From Psettodes erumei (Eukaryota > Chordata > Actinopteri > Pleuronectiformes > Psettodidae), in NCBI GenBank assembly GCA_016785225.1, contig JAFBJZ010000665.1, forward strand, positions 2,604,001-2,668,000: DNA of 64,000 bases, in the 5' to 3' direction. The position numbers were made by a program, and so were the translations under genes. How positions within the stretch are numbered: position 1 is the stretch's first letter; each line of letters starts with the position of its first letter. The notes under the pieces are model-generated. The model was not told the origin of the DNA. It saw nothing but the letters and a program-made list of their open reading frames with translations, and did no database searches. Shown here in pieces: positions 11,541 to 24,899 of this stretch.

Positions 11541-12750
11541 GCCGCCAAAGGAGAGCGCCAGATCCTCCAGGTAAGATCCCGCTGGACATTTACGCAGCAC
11601 GTTCACAGTAAAACAAGTGGAAGGAGAGGAATTTAAAAGTTCAGTGTTTCTTTTCAAGTCATCACTGCGAAAAGTTTACTGACGCTTGGTTTTACTTCTC
11701 GTTTTTTAGATCTCAACACGTTGACTTTTTTGGCACATGACAGGGAGTCTTGAGGACGCGATGTGTGATAGGGAAGTTTTCACTATTACCGGTCTTCGTT
11801 CTCCATCAACATCTATTTGTTTTGTTAAAGGTAGTTGCGTTGGCGTATTTTTTAAAATCTAAATAGTATTTAAAACGTTCTGCAGAAGTATTTGTATGTG
11901 TTGTATGTTTTATTATATGTTACTTTGGAAAAACACATCAATTAGAATCAGTTGTACCACTGTACATTTGTAAAAAATTTGAAAGCAAGACTTAAACAGT
12001 ATTATCTAAAGTGTATCTCTGACTTGTGATGTTCTCAAAGAACTGTACTTTAAAGTATGATTTATGCACACTTGCAGCAGGAGGTCCACCTAAACTCAGC
12101 ATCTCCTCATTTAAGCATGTAATGTATATGTTTGACTCGCATAATTTTAATAATTAATAACATAACTGGTTTGACATTTGTCATAACTGGTTTGAGCAGT
12201 TGTAACAAAGTGATTTAATGTGGGAGGGCCTCTTGAATAAATTTAATGAAACTGTTCAATCTGCTCTTAGTTGTTTGTTTCGTGTGGGGTTTTGGACACT
12301 AGAGGGAGCCACTCACTCGTTTTTGATCCGCTGCTGTGGCGCTGCTCCTCCCTCAGCAGCTCATGCTGCCTTCAGGTGCTGCTCGGAGGATCCTTTTACT
12401 TTATTTCTTTAACTTTTTTATTTCTGTAAGGTTAAAGTTATATTTAGCGTTCAAATCGAAGTCTGTAAAACGTTAATTGGACTGAAAGTAGAAGAAGAGT
12501 AAATTCCCAGCTTAATTTAAGACAGTTGCCAAAAATCCCCCCTCCCAAACACAAAGTTGCTGTTTTTTGATCGTGCAGTTTTTAGAAATGTCCGACAGCA
12601 CGCAAAGGCAACGAGTCGACCAGCAGGTAGAGACTGTCAATGAGATCCCAGGGGAGCGAGAGAGAGTCCAGGAGGCAGACTGGGACAGTGTCACAACTGT
12701 ACACGGTGTCTCTCCACTTGAGCGACTTTAAATGGGGATCACGGGGAGTT
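11541..12750. other. hsf5 3' UTR and hsf5-rnf43 intergenic interval
   Basis: No coding sequence is recognised. The first ~700 bp is likely hsf5 3' UTR, ending near the AATAAA at 12236. Base composition becomes CpG-richer after about 12580, towards the rnf43 leader. Confidence 0.5.
12236..12241 (+). terminator. hsf5: Candidate polyadenylation signal of hsf5
   Basis: This is the first AATAAA I find after the hsf5 stop codon, about 700 bp downstream. A 3' UTR of that length is plausible, but a non-canonical signal closer to the stop is possible. Confidence 0.35.
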
Positions 12751-14080
12751 TGGAGCACGTTTATCCCGCACTTTTCGCCGCGTTTCTTCTCCGTTCTCGG
12801 TGATGATTTTGATGAACGAGTCATTTTTCCCTCGGTGCTCTCAGGAGGATCGTATCTAATTTCTCACAGTGCAGCGGAGGCACCGAACTCGGGAATGCCT
12901 TTCTTTTTTCCCCCTTTCTTTTCCCCCTCCTCTCCCCCTCTTCTAGCAGCGAAGAGGTTTAAATGAGCGCCGGCTGTAGAAAACAAGTTGATGGGTCTGT
13001 CACAGAAGCCGTTTTTGGGGTGTTTTTTTCCCGGACCCAGTGTAATTACCACGCTATAAGTGAAGCGAGACAGCGGTCCGTTTTCCTCGGTCAATAATAA
13101 GACGCGACGGCGTCCCGAATTTAACTTCCTCGAGGATTATTCCCCGCGATTCCTTGGCCGGACGTACAGAGCGTTGCCCAACTTCTCTGGCACGGCGCTG
13201 TCTGTCAACATGCCCTGGAAGTTTCCGGCGGCAACCTGTAACCCAGCCTTTGAAGTTCGAGCCGTCGCTCTCCAGCGTTTCCCGTGGATTTACCCAGAAA
13301 ATGCGGCGCCCACGGGACGTGCTGCCTTCTGACGCCGCTCGTCGACCCGCGCTCGCTCGCAAGATGTGATTTGTAAGGTACAGTGGACTGGTGCACACCG
13401 CGTTCGCGATAATACGAGTAGGAGTAGTAGTAGTTGTTGTAGTAGTAGTAGTAGTGGTGGTGGTGGTGGTGGTGGTGGTAGTTTTGGATACGGAGGGAGA
13501 TCCACGCAGCGTTGCCAGGACCCGTCTTTTCTGGGAGAGGATACTCGCAGCTGAGCCGTGAGGCGAACACGTTCCAACTGAGGACATTTGTTGTGCGTCT
13601 CGCGAAGACCAGGCTGCCGGACGCCGATGCACACTTCAAGCTCGAACACAACGCGGCGTGTCTTCACGGTGCATTTGTGCGGGCAACGTTTCGCCACCCA
13701 TATTAATGACACTGGATAAACGTTCGCCAGAGCTCGTCTCGCTTCTTTTTCACCCCCCCCAAAAACTCCACGATCTCGGAAGATATCGGTTTTCTGTGGC
13801 GAAGGGGCTGGCTCCATGTGGGCACCGAGCGATACGCATTTCTCTAACGCGTCGAGTTTGAATATTAACTCTGGTGCTGAATGGAAGTTTGAGTTATGAG
13901 TTTGAGCTATGCTGGCAGTCCTCCAGCATTAAAAAATTGGATTGTATCTGTTTCGCAGTAATCGCCCGAGGCAGAGAGAAGAGGTGGGACGCGCGCACAT
14001 ATTTGCCCTCTTTACCCGCGGTGCTTGCCTGCTTTGAAGTCCACCATGTGCGGCCGGGCACCGCCGCTACAGCCGAGGCC
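12750..14080 (+). promoter_or_regulatory. rnf43: CpG-rich promoter and 5' leader region of rnf43
   Basis: This stretch is visibly richer in CG dinucleotides than its flanks and leads directly into the first coding exon, as expected for a CpG-island promoter. I cannot place the transcription start. A possible 5' UTR intron acceptor is ttgtatctgtttcgcag ending at 13958. If that site is used, two small upstream ORFs (ATG 13881, 3 codons; ATG 13896, 21 codons) would be removed from the mRNA. A trinucleotide repeat lies at 13416-13481. Confidence 0.55.
13416..13481. repeat. AGT/GGT trinucleotide microsatellite in the rnf43 leader region
   Basis: (AGT)n with one interruption (tgttgt) runs into eight or so GGT units and ends at gtagtttt. 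It falls inside the CpG-rich rnf43 5' region. If transcribed it would lie in the 5' UTR. On the minus strand it creates only poly-His, poly-Thr or poly-Leu spurious frames. Confidence 0.9.
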
Positions 14081-14084
14081 ATGA
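14046..14084 (+). promoter_or_regulatory. rnf43: uORF overlapping the rnf43 start codon
   Basis: ATG at 14046 in good context (CCACCATGT, A at -3) opens a 12-codon frame, MCGRAPPLQPRP, ending at TGA 14082-14084. That stop overlaps the main ATG (14081-14083) as ATGA. It is the closest upstream ATG to the coding start and lies in the same exon, so scanning ribosomes would meet it first. Such an arrangement usually lowers main-frame translation or makes it depend on leaky scanning or reinitiation. Functional effect is inferred. Confidence 0.6.
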
Positions 14085-14302
14085 CCGTCCCCCAGCGGCG
14101 CCTGGCCGGGCTCTGGCCGTGGCTGCTCATGGCGGCCCTGCAGGTGGTGCTGGGCCAGCCGGGCCTGGAGTCCGAGCGGCCGGCCCTGCGAGCGGTCATC
14201 AAGGTGACACTGCTGAAGAACGAGCCCACGGGGAAGCCCATCACTCTGGAGGGGGTGTTCGTGGGAGGAAGCGCCGGCTACGCGGAGGGGAAACTAATGC
14301 AG
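14081..14302 (+). CDS. rnf43: rnf43 coding exon 1
   Basis: This exon has 74 codons, ending CAG|gtaaggtg. The first ATG of this frame is 14081: the frame stays open upstream for 69 codons but contains no ATG. Residues 1-5 are polar, 6-7 are RR, and a hydrophobic stretch (LAGLWPWLLMAALQVVLG) follows, giving a typical signal peptide with cleavage around residue 23-25. From about residue 34 (ALRAVIKVTLLKNEPTGK) the mature N-terminus aligns with human RNF43 KAIIRVIPLKMDPTGK. The GC-rich exon sits within the CpG-rich promoter region. Confidence 0.93.
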
Positions 14303-14361
14303 GTAAGGTGTCGGGAGAGAGAGCGCCTGCACGGTGTGACAACCACACCATCACTTTTCAT

Positions 14362-14451
<90 letters not shown>

Positions 14452-15275
14452 CTAAAATGAGGAATTCAGGGGTGCATGCACCTGCTGCCAGAGCTGATCA
14501 GCTGTTTGACCTTTCTCGAAAGTTGTCAGGGAATCGGTGCCTTGCTCAAGGAGACTTAAGCAGTGTGGGAATATTTGGTCTTCAACCCATGTATTGTGTT
14601 TGAAGTGCCGCTTTACTACTTCTAACCCCGAGTGACTTGATCTACTCTTACACTGGCCCATTACTCTGATAACCGCATTGTCCCAGGGGGCCCTCCCATT
14701 GACATTTGCATTGTAGAGGATGCTTTTCTCTTCTTCTATAATTAGATAATTGAGAGGCTCAGATCGTGGATCGGGTTTTTGCTAAACTCTGAAAGCGTTC
14801 TCCCAAAGTGGAGCGTTGAGGAAGTTCAGCGTTAAAGGCTTTGGGAGCCCTCCAGAGATCCAACACTGGACTATGAACTGTATGCAACCGGGGAGACACG
14901 ATTTATCACGAACAGCCCATAGGTGAGCATGGCTGCATTTAAAAAAAAAAAAAATCCATAACAACATTATTTTTTATTAGTAATCAGAACACACTGTCCT
15001 GTCTTTCAGTGCATCAGTCCCTCCGTGGAGTGACTGTTGGCCCCCACATGTTTCCCCTCACCCTTAAGAAAAAAAAAGCCCCGTGTACGCAGCATGCGCT
15101 GTCTGATTACCCAAATGATGTTAACACCTGTACTTGTTGCTATACGCCGTCAAAATACTGTAGTGACCATGGGTTACGGCGCGCCGCGTCTTTCCAGGCG
15201 CCGCACGCAGAGCGCTTTCCGCTCAGCGCTCAGCATGTGATGACAGAATATCGAAATTCCTTCAACAATAGTGAA

Positions 15276-15323
<48 letters not shown>

Positions 15324-18300
15324 TTATTGAGGTTAGTTTGTTTTCGGTCTATTTTTACTTGCCTGAAAAACACGGGTTCGCCGAAGGTTGCCAGCTTTTG
15401 TGGGTGTTTGCCTGGCAGTAACTATTTATGTCAGCGAGTGTTCTTCCAGCATTTGTAACATCAAGGTGTGGTCGAAGGCTGCCGAACAACGCAGCAAATC
15501 AAGTTTAGGCAAATGCACGATAATAAGAAAAAGTGTTTTTTTTACACTTCTCTCTTCGCCATTAAAAAAAACTCTCGGCATATCATTATCCCGCAAATGC
15601 AAGGTATGTCGTCTATTCAGCGCGCATATTTAGGATTCATGAGTGGATTAAGGTTCCCAGGCCATAAAGCTCGGCTGCGGCGTTTTATTTGCCGTTTCCA
15701 AAGAAACGGGACGACAGACAGGAGGTACTGTAGGGTCTTGTCTCTCCTCACTCACCAGGTGTGGGAGCTTTTGTGAATGGCGGGCCAGATGCCGCGGTTG
15801 ATCAGGATTTACATGGCCCCTCCGCGGAGAAAGCCGCGCATTAGGGATGGTGAAAAGCCCCGGCAGCGCAGATCAGACTTTAATGTGTCTGTGTGGGATG
15901 ATGGCGGCGCGTTATGGAGGCAGAGCGCAGTGCGGCTTAGATCCACAGACGCTTCCACCTTTCTGGGACCCCCCAAAAAAAAAAAAAAACAGTTCAGTTA
16001 CGCACAGTTTCGATACAGATCTCTTGGGCAAAATACAAATTAGACGCATAAGCTCCTGCCTGTGGTCTCGGCAAAGAGCCTCAGCAGGACACCGTACATG
16101 CTGTACAGAGGTCGAGTGCAGTGATGGGGCTTGGTCAAGATCGCAGGGAAGATATCTACCTGCATTTCCCTAAAGGTGTGAAGGAAAGTGCACCACCGCC
16201 ACGGTCAACTAATACATTTATCTCCGCCACAGTCAGAATGGCGACGGCCTAATCCTCCGCTGATAAGATCCCAGTCTTTTTTTTTTTTCCTTTTGCAGGC
16301 TAAAAAGTCAGGAGCGCCGGTTTTGTCCAGGCTTTTGATTTCCTCCCGTCAGAACGTGGATTGCGTTTCCGTCCGAGGCCGGGGAGGTCCCACACCGCGG
16401 TGGTGCTGGGCCGCAGGATGCTCCCTGTGCCGGCCCGGGCCTGTTCCGACAGGTCCTGGCCGCCTGTGCAGGCTGCCTCACACTTCCCTCTGTGTTCTGT
16501 GCGCTCTGTGTTCCCATCTTCCCGTGGATGAGGGGGATGGAGGCTGAGCTGGAGGGATAAAACTGACGAGCCTATTAATGCGCTGTCGCAGCCGCATGAC
16601 CCGAGGTGGCACATGTCTTCCGTGAGGCTAAACTCCTGTGTTTTCACTTCGCTACCTCCAGAATTTTACTCTGGACTACGCTGAGGCACAGCAGCCAGTT
16701 TTCATAAGTTACAGTTCTTATTTGTCATTCGGGCCCCATGTTGACATTAGCGTGTCGGCCCTCTGAGCCTTTGTATTGCTGCTCTGGAAGATCTGTCTGA
16801 TTTTGGAGGTTGATATTTAGCCAAGTACAGCATTAGAGGCTAAATGGGGATTTTTATTTGAAAACAACAGAAGGATTCACTGTTATTGCGCCGGTGAAGC
16901 GGCGCAGATGTACATTTCGCAGCCTCTTGGCAGTATTCAGTTTTGTGAAGTCAGAGCAGGAGTTATTGCTCTCATGTACCATGAGATCCTGTTTTGATCC
17001 GGTTCGCCGCTGCATGTAAGGAGCGGTCGCGAGGTACGGGGATGTGGAAAAGGTTCCCAGTCTGCGTCGGCGTTTTCGAGCAGCGAGACTCTGCTTTTGT
17101 GCGTATCTCCCTCTGATCTATTAAAACTGTGATCTCCCTGGAAGCATGCCCTGTCCGCTGAATGCACATTCACTGGAACACTGGCTGGGGTCTGGCCAGC
17201 ACTATTTGGACAAATACAAGTACAGAGGAATTTTGACCCCCACCTTCCAGAATTAATCTTGCACAGCGACCCTGGGAGAAGTGCAAAGGATTAAGGGATA
17301 ACTAAACTTGAAAGGATTGTCAACTGTCCTCTGGGCATGTTTAGAGAAGGAGTTGGAGTTTATCCTCCAACAGGCGTTGTGCCCAATTAAGGGACATCAT
17401 AAAAATTCCACCTATTTTCCTTTCAAGCCGTCTTGACTTTTCTTTTCTTCCTCGCGCCGCGCTCTCGGGCCTTTGTGCTTGGAAATGCTGAATTGACCTT
17501 TGGAGAGCGCCCTTAAATACATCGCCTATAATTAAGGCAGGCCCGCCAATTGACTGAACACCAGTTAACGCCGCACTCCACATTCTTTCGTCTGCGCTCT
17601 CAGTGTCCCACAAGGTACTGAGTGCCTCCCCTCCGCTGCTTTGCTCGAGGACGCTATCTGCACGTCCCCCCCCCCCGGCCGGCCCTCGGCGCGGCCGTTT
17701 GGGAACGAGGGATGGGAGGGCGGAGGGGCGCGCTGAGGGAGAACATCAAAGCGAGTCCTGTCCCGAACGTGAGCTGGGATGATTAAAAACCGAGTCTGTT
17801 TACACTGCACTTCCCATACGGGCCCTCTCCTCCCCCTCCCTCTAGATTTCTTGTCCATACTTCCTATCTCCCTGGATGAGATAACATCCTGTCCCGGGCT
17901 CCTCGGGGCTCCTCACTGCTTTACATTACCGGGGGGCTGCTGTGCACAGTTTATACATTTGAGATATGGATTTCGAATGTTTGTCCTGAAGTGTGAGTCT
18001 TTTAGTTCCGTGTTAACCCTCTTAACTCTTTGTTGTGCGAGAACTCCTGATTAGATACAACGAAACGCTGCCGCAGCTGCTGCTTTGCGTTCTTTGACAG
18101 CAGGTGCGACTCCTGATCCGCGAAGGTTTTGGAGGCGGCAGAGTAGAGCAGCGGGGGCTTACAGTACGATCACGTCCGGCACGCAAAAGCTCCGCCACGC
18201 ACGGCGGCGAGGACGCCATATGAGTCACGTCCCCCGGCCCTAGGGTAGCACAAGCGAAATCGCCTCAAGCTCACAATTTCCGCCCGCTTTGCCGCAGCGC

Positions 18301-21300
18301 CTGTGGAGAAAGCGCGGGCTTTTTCGGTGATGAGGTGCTGCCCGCGCGGAGAGGGAGCACGTTCGGGGTCAGCCATCAACAGGGAAGGCGGCACAGGCTG
18401 CTGTTATGAAGGCCGTTCCCGTGCGTGGCCAGCTCGCACAGATCTGCTCTCAGGACGCGTTTGTCGTACTTCCACACGGTCGTCAGCTGTCGCCTCCTCC
18501 CTCCGGCGGTCGCCAGGCTACGGCTCCGCGTTGCCACGGGCTCCTGCCCTGAGCACACCCCTGTGCGCGTCCAAGCTATCAAGACAGGCTCCGGACTAAT
18601 GGTTTCTCCGGCGCAGGGATCCGACAGAGCTGCAGCCTGCAGCGCAGGAAGCAGGGCGCTGGTGCCGTCCTGCCCACCCTCTTCCACAAGAGATGGCTGC
18701 CTGAGATGTTTCTTACCCTCTCAGCAGCGCCGGGAAGACGGGAGAGTCAGGTAGAGGAAACATGGCAAGTCTCTTAATCCTGCCGGCCCCCTTCTTTTTA
18801 AGTCATTAGGCCAGGTCTGGAATTCTTGAACGTTATACAACACATTCTTGTCTACTTTTTCATAGCTCTCCCCATGCAAAAAAAAAAAACCCGGGGCAGG
18901 TCCCCGCTGCTTCGCGGCGTACTCCTACGAGTTCGATTCCATGTTCTTCCGTGTGGAGCACACAGACGCGCGCGCACGCTGAGCTCGCACACAATGCAGC
19001 ATGGTAAAGGCATTACCGCCGGACTGCTTCCTTGTACCGGGCCGCAGACGGGGAGAGCTGGAGAGGACGGGGGAGGAAAAAGAGAACATCAGAACAGAGA
19101 CCAACGGCGTTATGAAAGCTCACATGCCCTCCTGCGCCGCTGTTTGTGTGCGCTCGCCTTCACGTTCACGCACTTCATTGATCTCAGACAGAGTGGGGGG
19201 GGGGGGCAACAATACACTGGCACACGCACATAAACACGCACTCAAATGAAATGTTAATGACACAGGCTTTGTCTCGCTCTCCTTTTCGAACGCTTTTATT
19301 GTCCGTCCCTCTGAGAAACCACCAGGGCGCTGAAGGAGCAGCAGCAGCGTGCGGCCCTTTCATGTCGGGGCCATTATGAAGCCACGCATCCGTTACAATG
19401 GAGGGGAGTGAGTCACCGCACACGCACACACATACCTATATTTCCCTTTGATGGCACCGTACCTGATGTCGGGCCAGACGGGGCCAGGCGGGGCCAGGGT
19501 GCATTCAGGTTCAGGGGAATTCAATTATGTGAAATGTGCAGCGGTAACCGGTGGACCAGGTTTTTTTTTTTTTTTTTTGTGGCCTTTCCAGGGAGATGGG
19601 TATCGCTCACGACCTTTTCTGAATTTGTCCCGACGGCGCAGGTCAAACGAAGCACCTGTCTCTTTCCAGCTGAAACCGATCCACTGGGAGCACATAGGAA
19701 AGCCCGCTGATCCATAGCGGGTGTGGGAGGCCAAAGCTATCCCTACACCCCCCCCCCCCACCCCGGGGATCAAGGCCACATTTATAGAGATTTACAGAGA
19801 ACCACGTTGCAACAATTGCACCATATGTTCAGGGGAGTTCAGAGGCTGCTGTTGGCTGCGTCCGTTCCGCGCGCTCCTCTGGGTGAAAGGTTGTGGCGAT
19901 CACAGGGGTCCGCTTTCCTTAAACCTGCCGACGTCACTGGTCAGCAGGAAGCGGACAAGGTCTCCACAGTGCAGCTCCTGATATGTGGCTCCCAGAGAGG
20001 CCAGATTTAATGTGATTCATTCAAACTTTTGTTTTCATAAGTATGCATGGCCCTAAATTTTGCTTTTGACAAAATATTTTCAAAAGTGTAATCAAGCCTA
20101 TTACATTCCACGTGTAGTTTGGGATGTGGCGTTAAAGTCCCGTCATTTGTGCGCGCTCTTACACGGTTAACAGACAGTTCTCGTCACTTGGGCCGAGTGT
20201 CTCCGGAGATGGCGTCAGCGTTGACTCTGCCGCGCGGTCACCATTAACTCGCGCCCCTTGTGCTCCCGCCAACATGAAAGGCTCAGACGCCCCTCTGCAG
20301 TGTCTCATTTCCCCGCTCGCCTCGCCTCCTCCCCACCCCTCCTCTCCTCCGCGGCACGCTCCCGTTCCTCGGTGGCTCTTTAAAGCCGCCGCAATTCATC
20401 GCAGGCGCTTTCGTCTCAGGGGCAAAAATGGCTACATGTGCTCCAAAGGCAGGAAGCGCTTAGTTTGCTGAGAGGTTGGAGGAAAAGAGTCATCACCATA
20501 CCACAGATAAATGCTCTCTGACAAACTCCCTCCCTCTCTCCGGCTCCCTGTGGCTCCTTCGCTCACTTGTTTTTTTTCTTGCAGGGCTTTATGCTCGCCG
20601 CTTCGGCGAATGTGGCAGCAGCACCTCACAGTAGTGTAGTTTCCCCTGTGATAAATCGCCACAGGCTGGTCAATCCCCCCCCCCATACTGAAATGTGCTG
20701 CATGGTTCTGGTGGACCCGTATGCACCAGAGCTGCGCAGTGACACTGTCAGAGCGAGGACCTTGCAGCGGGCACCGGGCAGTCTTGCGAGTGGAAGGGAA
20801 TTTTCTACTTTTCTGCTTGAACGCTCGGCTCAGCGATCCGCGAGAAGAGCTTTCACCTGCGCGACGGTCGGACTCTTTATGTATGTGTGTACAAGCATGA
20901 GCGAGCCTCTGTGCTCTGTGCACGCGCACGCCTGCTCGCAGGAGGCGGAGCTCCCATACTGAGATCATTTACCAAACTCTATTAAGCGGGATCAAAGTGA
21001 CTTAGATCTCTCAGTGCTGCATGACTACAAAAGCCATATTGTAACCCCAGAGCCAGGGAGATAACGCTGCTGACAACAAATTCTTTATGTCTCCGAAAGT
21101 CACATGGTCACTTCCAAACAACAAACAGCACGTCCCCCTCTGACCTTTTTTCTTTTTTTGCCTCCCTCTCAGAAAGCCTTCAGTGTTCGTTGCGATAATG
21201 GTCCTCATACTTTGTGCTTCATGCAGAGTTTGATTTACTTCATTAGAAAAGCTTAACGCAAACGTCAGATTTTACCATACACACTCCATGACAATGAATC

Positions 21301-24300
21301 TGATTCACTCCCATTGCCAACAAGTGAAAGAAGTGGTTGGAGACACTTTAAAGTGTCGGCAGTTATACTTGGCTTTGTAGTGTGATACGCTGGGTTATTG
21401 CTGTGGGGGCCACATGCCACCCACCATGCTTATATCAGCCAGGCAGTTGTGTGTTTGAACATCAGATATATGGTCAAACAAGTAACAAGTGAAACTAACA
21501 GCCCGGCCAACTGAGGTCAATGTATGAAATATATGATGGACGTTTTCGATGCTGACATTTTATTTATGTCCGTGTTCCCACATATTTGCTGATTAATTAA
21601 TTTTTTTAGCATTTTAAACGTGTTTATATTAGCACAGGAAATATAGATGGTGCCGATAGAAGTTTAATTACACAGGTGGCAAATACAGCTGAAGGGCTGT
21701 GTGTCGGTGTACAGCATGCACTGTGTTTCCTGTGACTGCTTCACAATAAAATCCGGCCCTTCCTTTGCCACTCGGGGGGTGTTGATGTGAACTAGCGGCG
21801 GCATTGGGAGAGTTGAACAGTAAACAATGAGGCTGGTACCAATGAGATAAAGTTAACAATGTTAACAGCTGATTACGTGCTCTGTCCTCTGCAGAAGCAT
21901 GTAGCATTTTGCGAAATAAAACCCCTTAAACAGAAAAATGCTTTTTTTCCCATTTTCCTTTTTTTTCAGGCTTAAACTTTGACTTTGTTTTGGCCCTTTG
22001 TTCGCCGCTTGCCTGCTCCCAACGACTGCTGCGAGAGCAGGAGGTGAGGGCTTGTTCTCTTTGAACATGACTGATCTTCATGCATCCAGTCACATGCCTG
22101 CCAGCATGGTAGACTGGCTGTTCTCTCACCTGGACCAAATGAAAAGTGCATGCTCCGGAGTCAGACGACGGGTTAGCGTGTCTGCCAGGCAAGTGTTTTG
22201 AGCTGATGTGCTTCATGTCCGTTCGCCTGCGGGGAGCGTTTGCAGGGCAGCACTGAGAGGGGTTTTGCGCTGGTGCCACATGGCCGCTGTATGGGCGCGT
22301 GCAGTGCGCGCATTCTCACGAGCGCAGTTCACACATTTTTCCCGTCCGCTGCCAATCAGTACCAATTCTCAGCCTGAGTGAATTACACGACAGCACGCGG
22401 CGCTCCAGATCGCACACATCCAACTCCCTGAATAGGTGTGAGCTGCAGAGATTTGTTGCGGGTCCTCTTTTTTTCTGAGGAATCAAAACCTCAGCCAGAA
22501 CTTATACTCAGTCTCAGGCCTGTGTCTAATACCCAAGTATCACTTGCTATTAAAGGATGAAAATTCTTCAGGAGTGTTATTTCATTAATGTGAACTGCAC
22601 TGGGAAATGATAGTTACTTGACAGCGCGCCATGCTGCCGTGCAGCCGGCATTCTGTTCATTGGCTTCTGTTTGGGTTGGCAGGTACATTCTGGATCGGCT
22701 CGAAGGATCCTCGGGTCTGTTGGGATCTGACAGCGGTAAAGTTTCCTTTGGATCGCGTCTGTCTGTTTGTAAAAAAATAAAATAAAATAAAATAAACGAG
22801 CACAGCGGGGGACAAGTCGTAACAGAGATGGCTGAGAGGTGAGTCCTCATCAAAGCTGGCAGCGCAGTTAATCAGGGATTAGGTTGGGCTGTCCCAAATA
22901 AGAATGCACCCTTAATTAGCTTAAATTAAATAAACTACAAGCATCAAATTGGCTTCGCTGCAGTAATGTGCTGCAGAGTTACAAGGACTGGGATCTAATC
23001 GTTAATAGCGGTGAATATCCGACTTCAAATGGACGCCATGGTTCAAATCCTCCTGTGATGGTGAGGAGCCAATCTCAGAGACCCCATAAATAACCCAGGA
23101 ATGCAGGGCTGGGCAGGTAAGCCTCAGGGAATCAGAACTTCAGCTACTGTTAGAGAGTGAGCTGTTCTGCCGCATCTCCCATGTACCTCAGCTTATTTCA
23201 TCAGACCTGAGATCAGTTGCTAGCTTCTGTCCCTCTCTCAGTCATCCCCCTTTTTGTTTGCTACTTGTTCTGCGGCACACCACTGAAATGTCCCTGAACC
23301 TACCAACTTCCTCGTCTTTCCTCTCCTCTTGCTTCAGATGTCGTGGCACTGCACGCTCTCCATAATGGTGTTTACGAAGGCTCCGTCGCCGCTGTAAGGC
23401 CATTTAAGGGTTTTGACTTCAAACAGTTGGACACTTCCTCTGAGCACGCGACAACAATGCTGCCACCAGCCGTTTATTAGTCCTACTCCAGGTGGAAGAA
23501 GCATTCAGCACAGCCGTGCCCTGACCTTGTTGCGCACTCCAAAAACAACCGAGCCCAAACTCCACTGGGCCGGGCGTACTGTCCAACAGCCCTCAGGAGA
23601 GGACCGCGTATCTAGGAGACCCGTTCCAGTTGGCCGTGACCTCCTGACTGGCTGCTCCTCATTAGAAGCAGTCCCTCACAGTGCCTCCCTCTCTCGTCCA
23701 AAGAAAATACCTTGGCACCCAGCAGGAATGCTGACGGGCCGCCGTTTAGGGTGCTCCGAGAGAGACTTGGACGGTCACGTTTAACCCTCTGGAGCATGGT
23801 GCAGCCAACACCAACGGAAACACGAATGATCTCATTGTTGAGCTCGCTCAAAATACGCCTTACTATCTTGGCGTTTTCATGGCAGCGTGCTGTGTTGGCT
23901 TTCCACTTGGAGTCCTGTCAGATTGCTCTCTTCCAAATAGCCTTGACCACGGACTGGGACTTTGCGGGGTGGGGGTGGGGTGATAGAGCGGTGAAATATC
24001 ATCATGCATCTGGGTTACATAACCTGCGTGTGTACATTTAGTCCAACGTTATGCTTCCTGCAGCCTCCCGAGTCAGAAAACCCCCCATCAGATCCTTGCC
24101 TTTTCAATGTCAGCTGCCCTTGGTTTGCAGCGTTTGACTGGAATCAGGTGGGCGGATCAAAAGGCAGTCTGTGTTTGAGAGAACAGGGCCATGATGTCTC
24201 ATCAGGGCCGTTCACCTGATAACCTCCCCCTGTGGGAGCCGCTCCAAAACAGCCATACCGTCGAGCCGCACACGCTGGCTAAAACCCGCTTTTAGGCGTG

Positions 24301-24867
24301 CATGGGCTCCTCTTCTGCTCAGAGATGGTCTGCTGGTGACAGGAGCTGCCAAGCCTCATTCCCTCACAGCCTGCTATTTAAACCCCCAGATTGCTGTGGG
24401 GGGAGTGGTGTGAAGCATGGTGTGGCTCTTTGTTCTGGGCCCTAGGTTTTCGGGTTAGCACAGCATTACAGCAGAGCAGCCCTGAAAGCCAGCTCTGAAG
24501 ACTAAAGCAGAGCTGTGTGTGGTTTTGGTGTTTGGTCTGCACTCTCTGAGATTAGAGCAGCAGGTTGGCAGAGGACTGGGTAATGACATGTCTACCAATC
24601 TCGAGTCCTTGGACTGTCTGGGACTGCAGGACTACTTGAAAGCGAGACGCGTGCGCACGCACACCTACACAACAGAGTAAATCTGGCCGCGCAGAAACAC
24701 CAACACAGGCTGACATTGTGGTAACAGAAACAACATAACATTTATGATCGCTGCCAAATGAGATGTGACATGGTCAGCCACTAATGGTCGTGGGCGCACG
24801 GACGACACGTGACGTTCCAGTCATGTCACCGAATCCAAACTGGATTTTGCAGAGCCTTCAGTTTTTG

Positions 24868-24899
<32 letters not shown>

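Larger units (their letters stand above)
14453..20990. other. rnf43: rnf43 intron 1, proximal CpG-rich part
   Basis: No coding exon is recognised. The segment is unusually CpG-rich for a teleost intron, most clearly at 17430-17760 and 18055-18760, with long spurious open frames on both strands as a result. Such intronic CpG-rich DNA can mark an enhancer or alternative promoter. Poly-T at 19561-19578 and several C runs (17667-17676, 19749-19758) are low complexity. Two TCF/LEF-type sites lie here (17744, 19445). Confidence 0.5.

Noticed and set aside
13054..13817. Long minus-strand open frames opposite the rnf43 leader
   Set aside because: They are created by the trinucleotide repeat (poly-Thr, poly-His or poly-Leu) and CpG-rich sequence. 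No domain or splice structure.
13874..14080. In-frame 69-codon upstream extension of the rnf43 exon 1 reading frame
   Set aside because: The frame is open but has no ATG before 14081 (it begins with GTG). The signal peptide and human alignment both place the start at 14081.
18930..18945. gagttcgattcc B-box-like word
   Set aside because: No tRNA body upstream and no acceptor-stem complementarity. Chance match.
20432..20968. 178-codon minus-strand open frame in rnf43 intron 1
   Set aside because: Composition is random-looking (many Arg/Ser/His), with no domain. It lies in CpG-rich sequence, where long spurious frames are expected.
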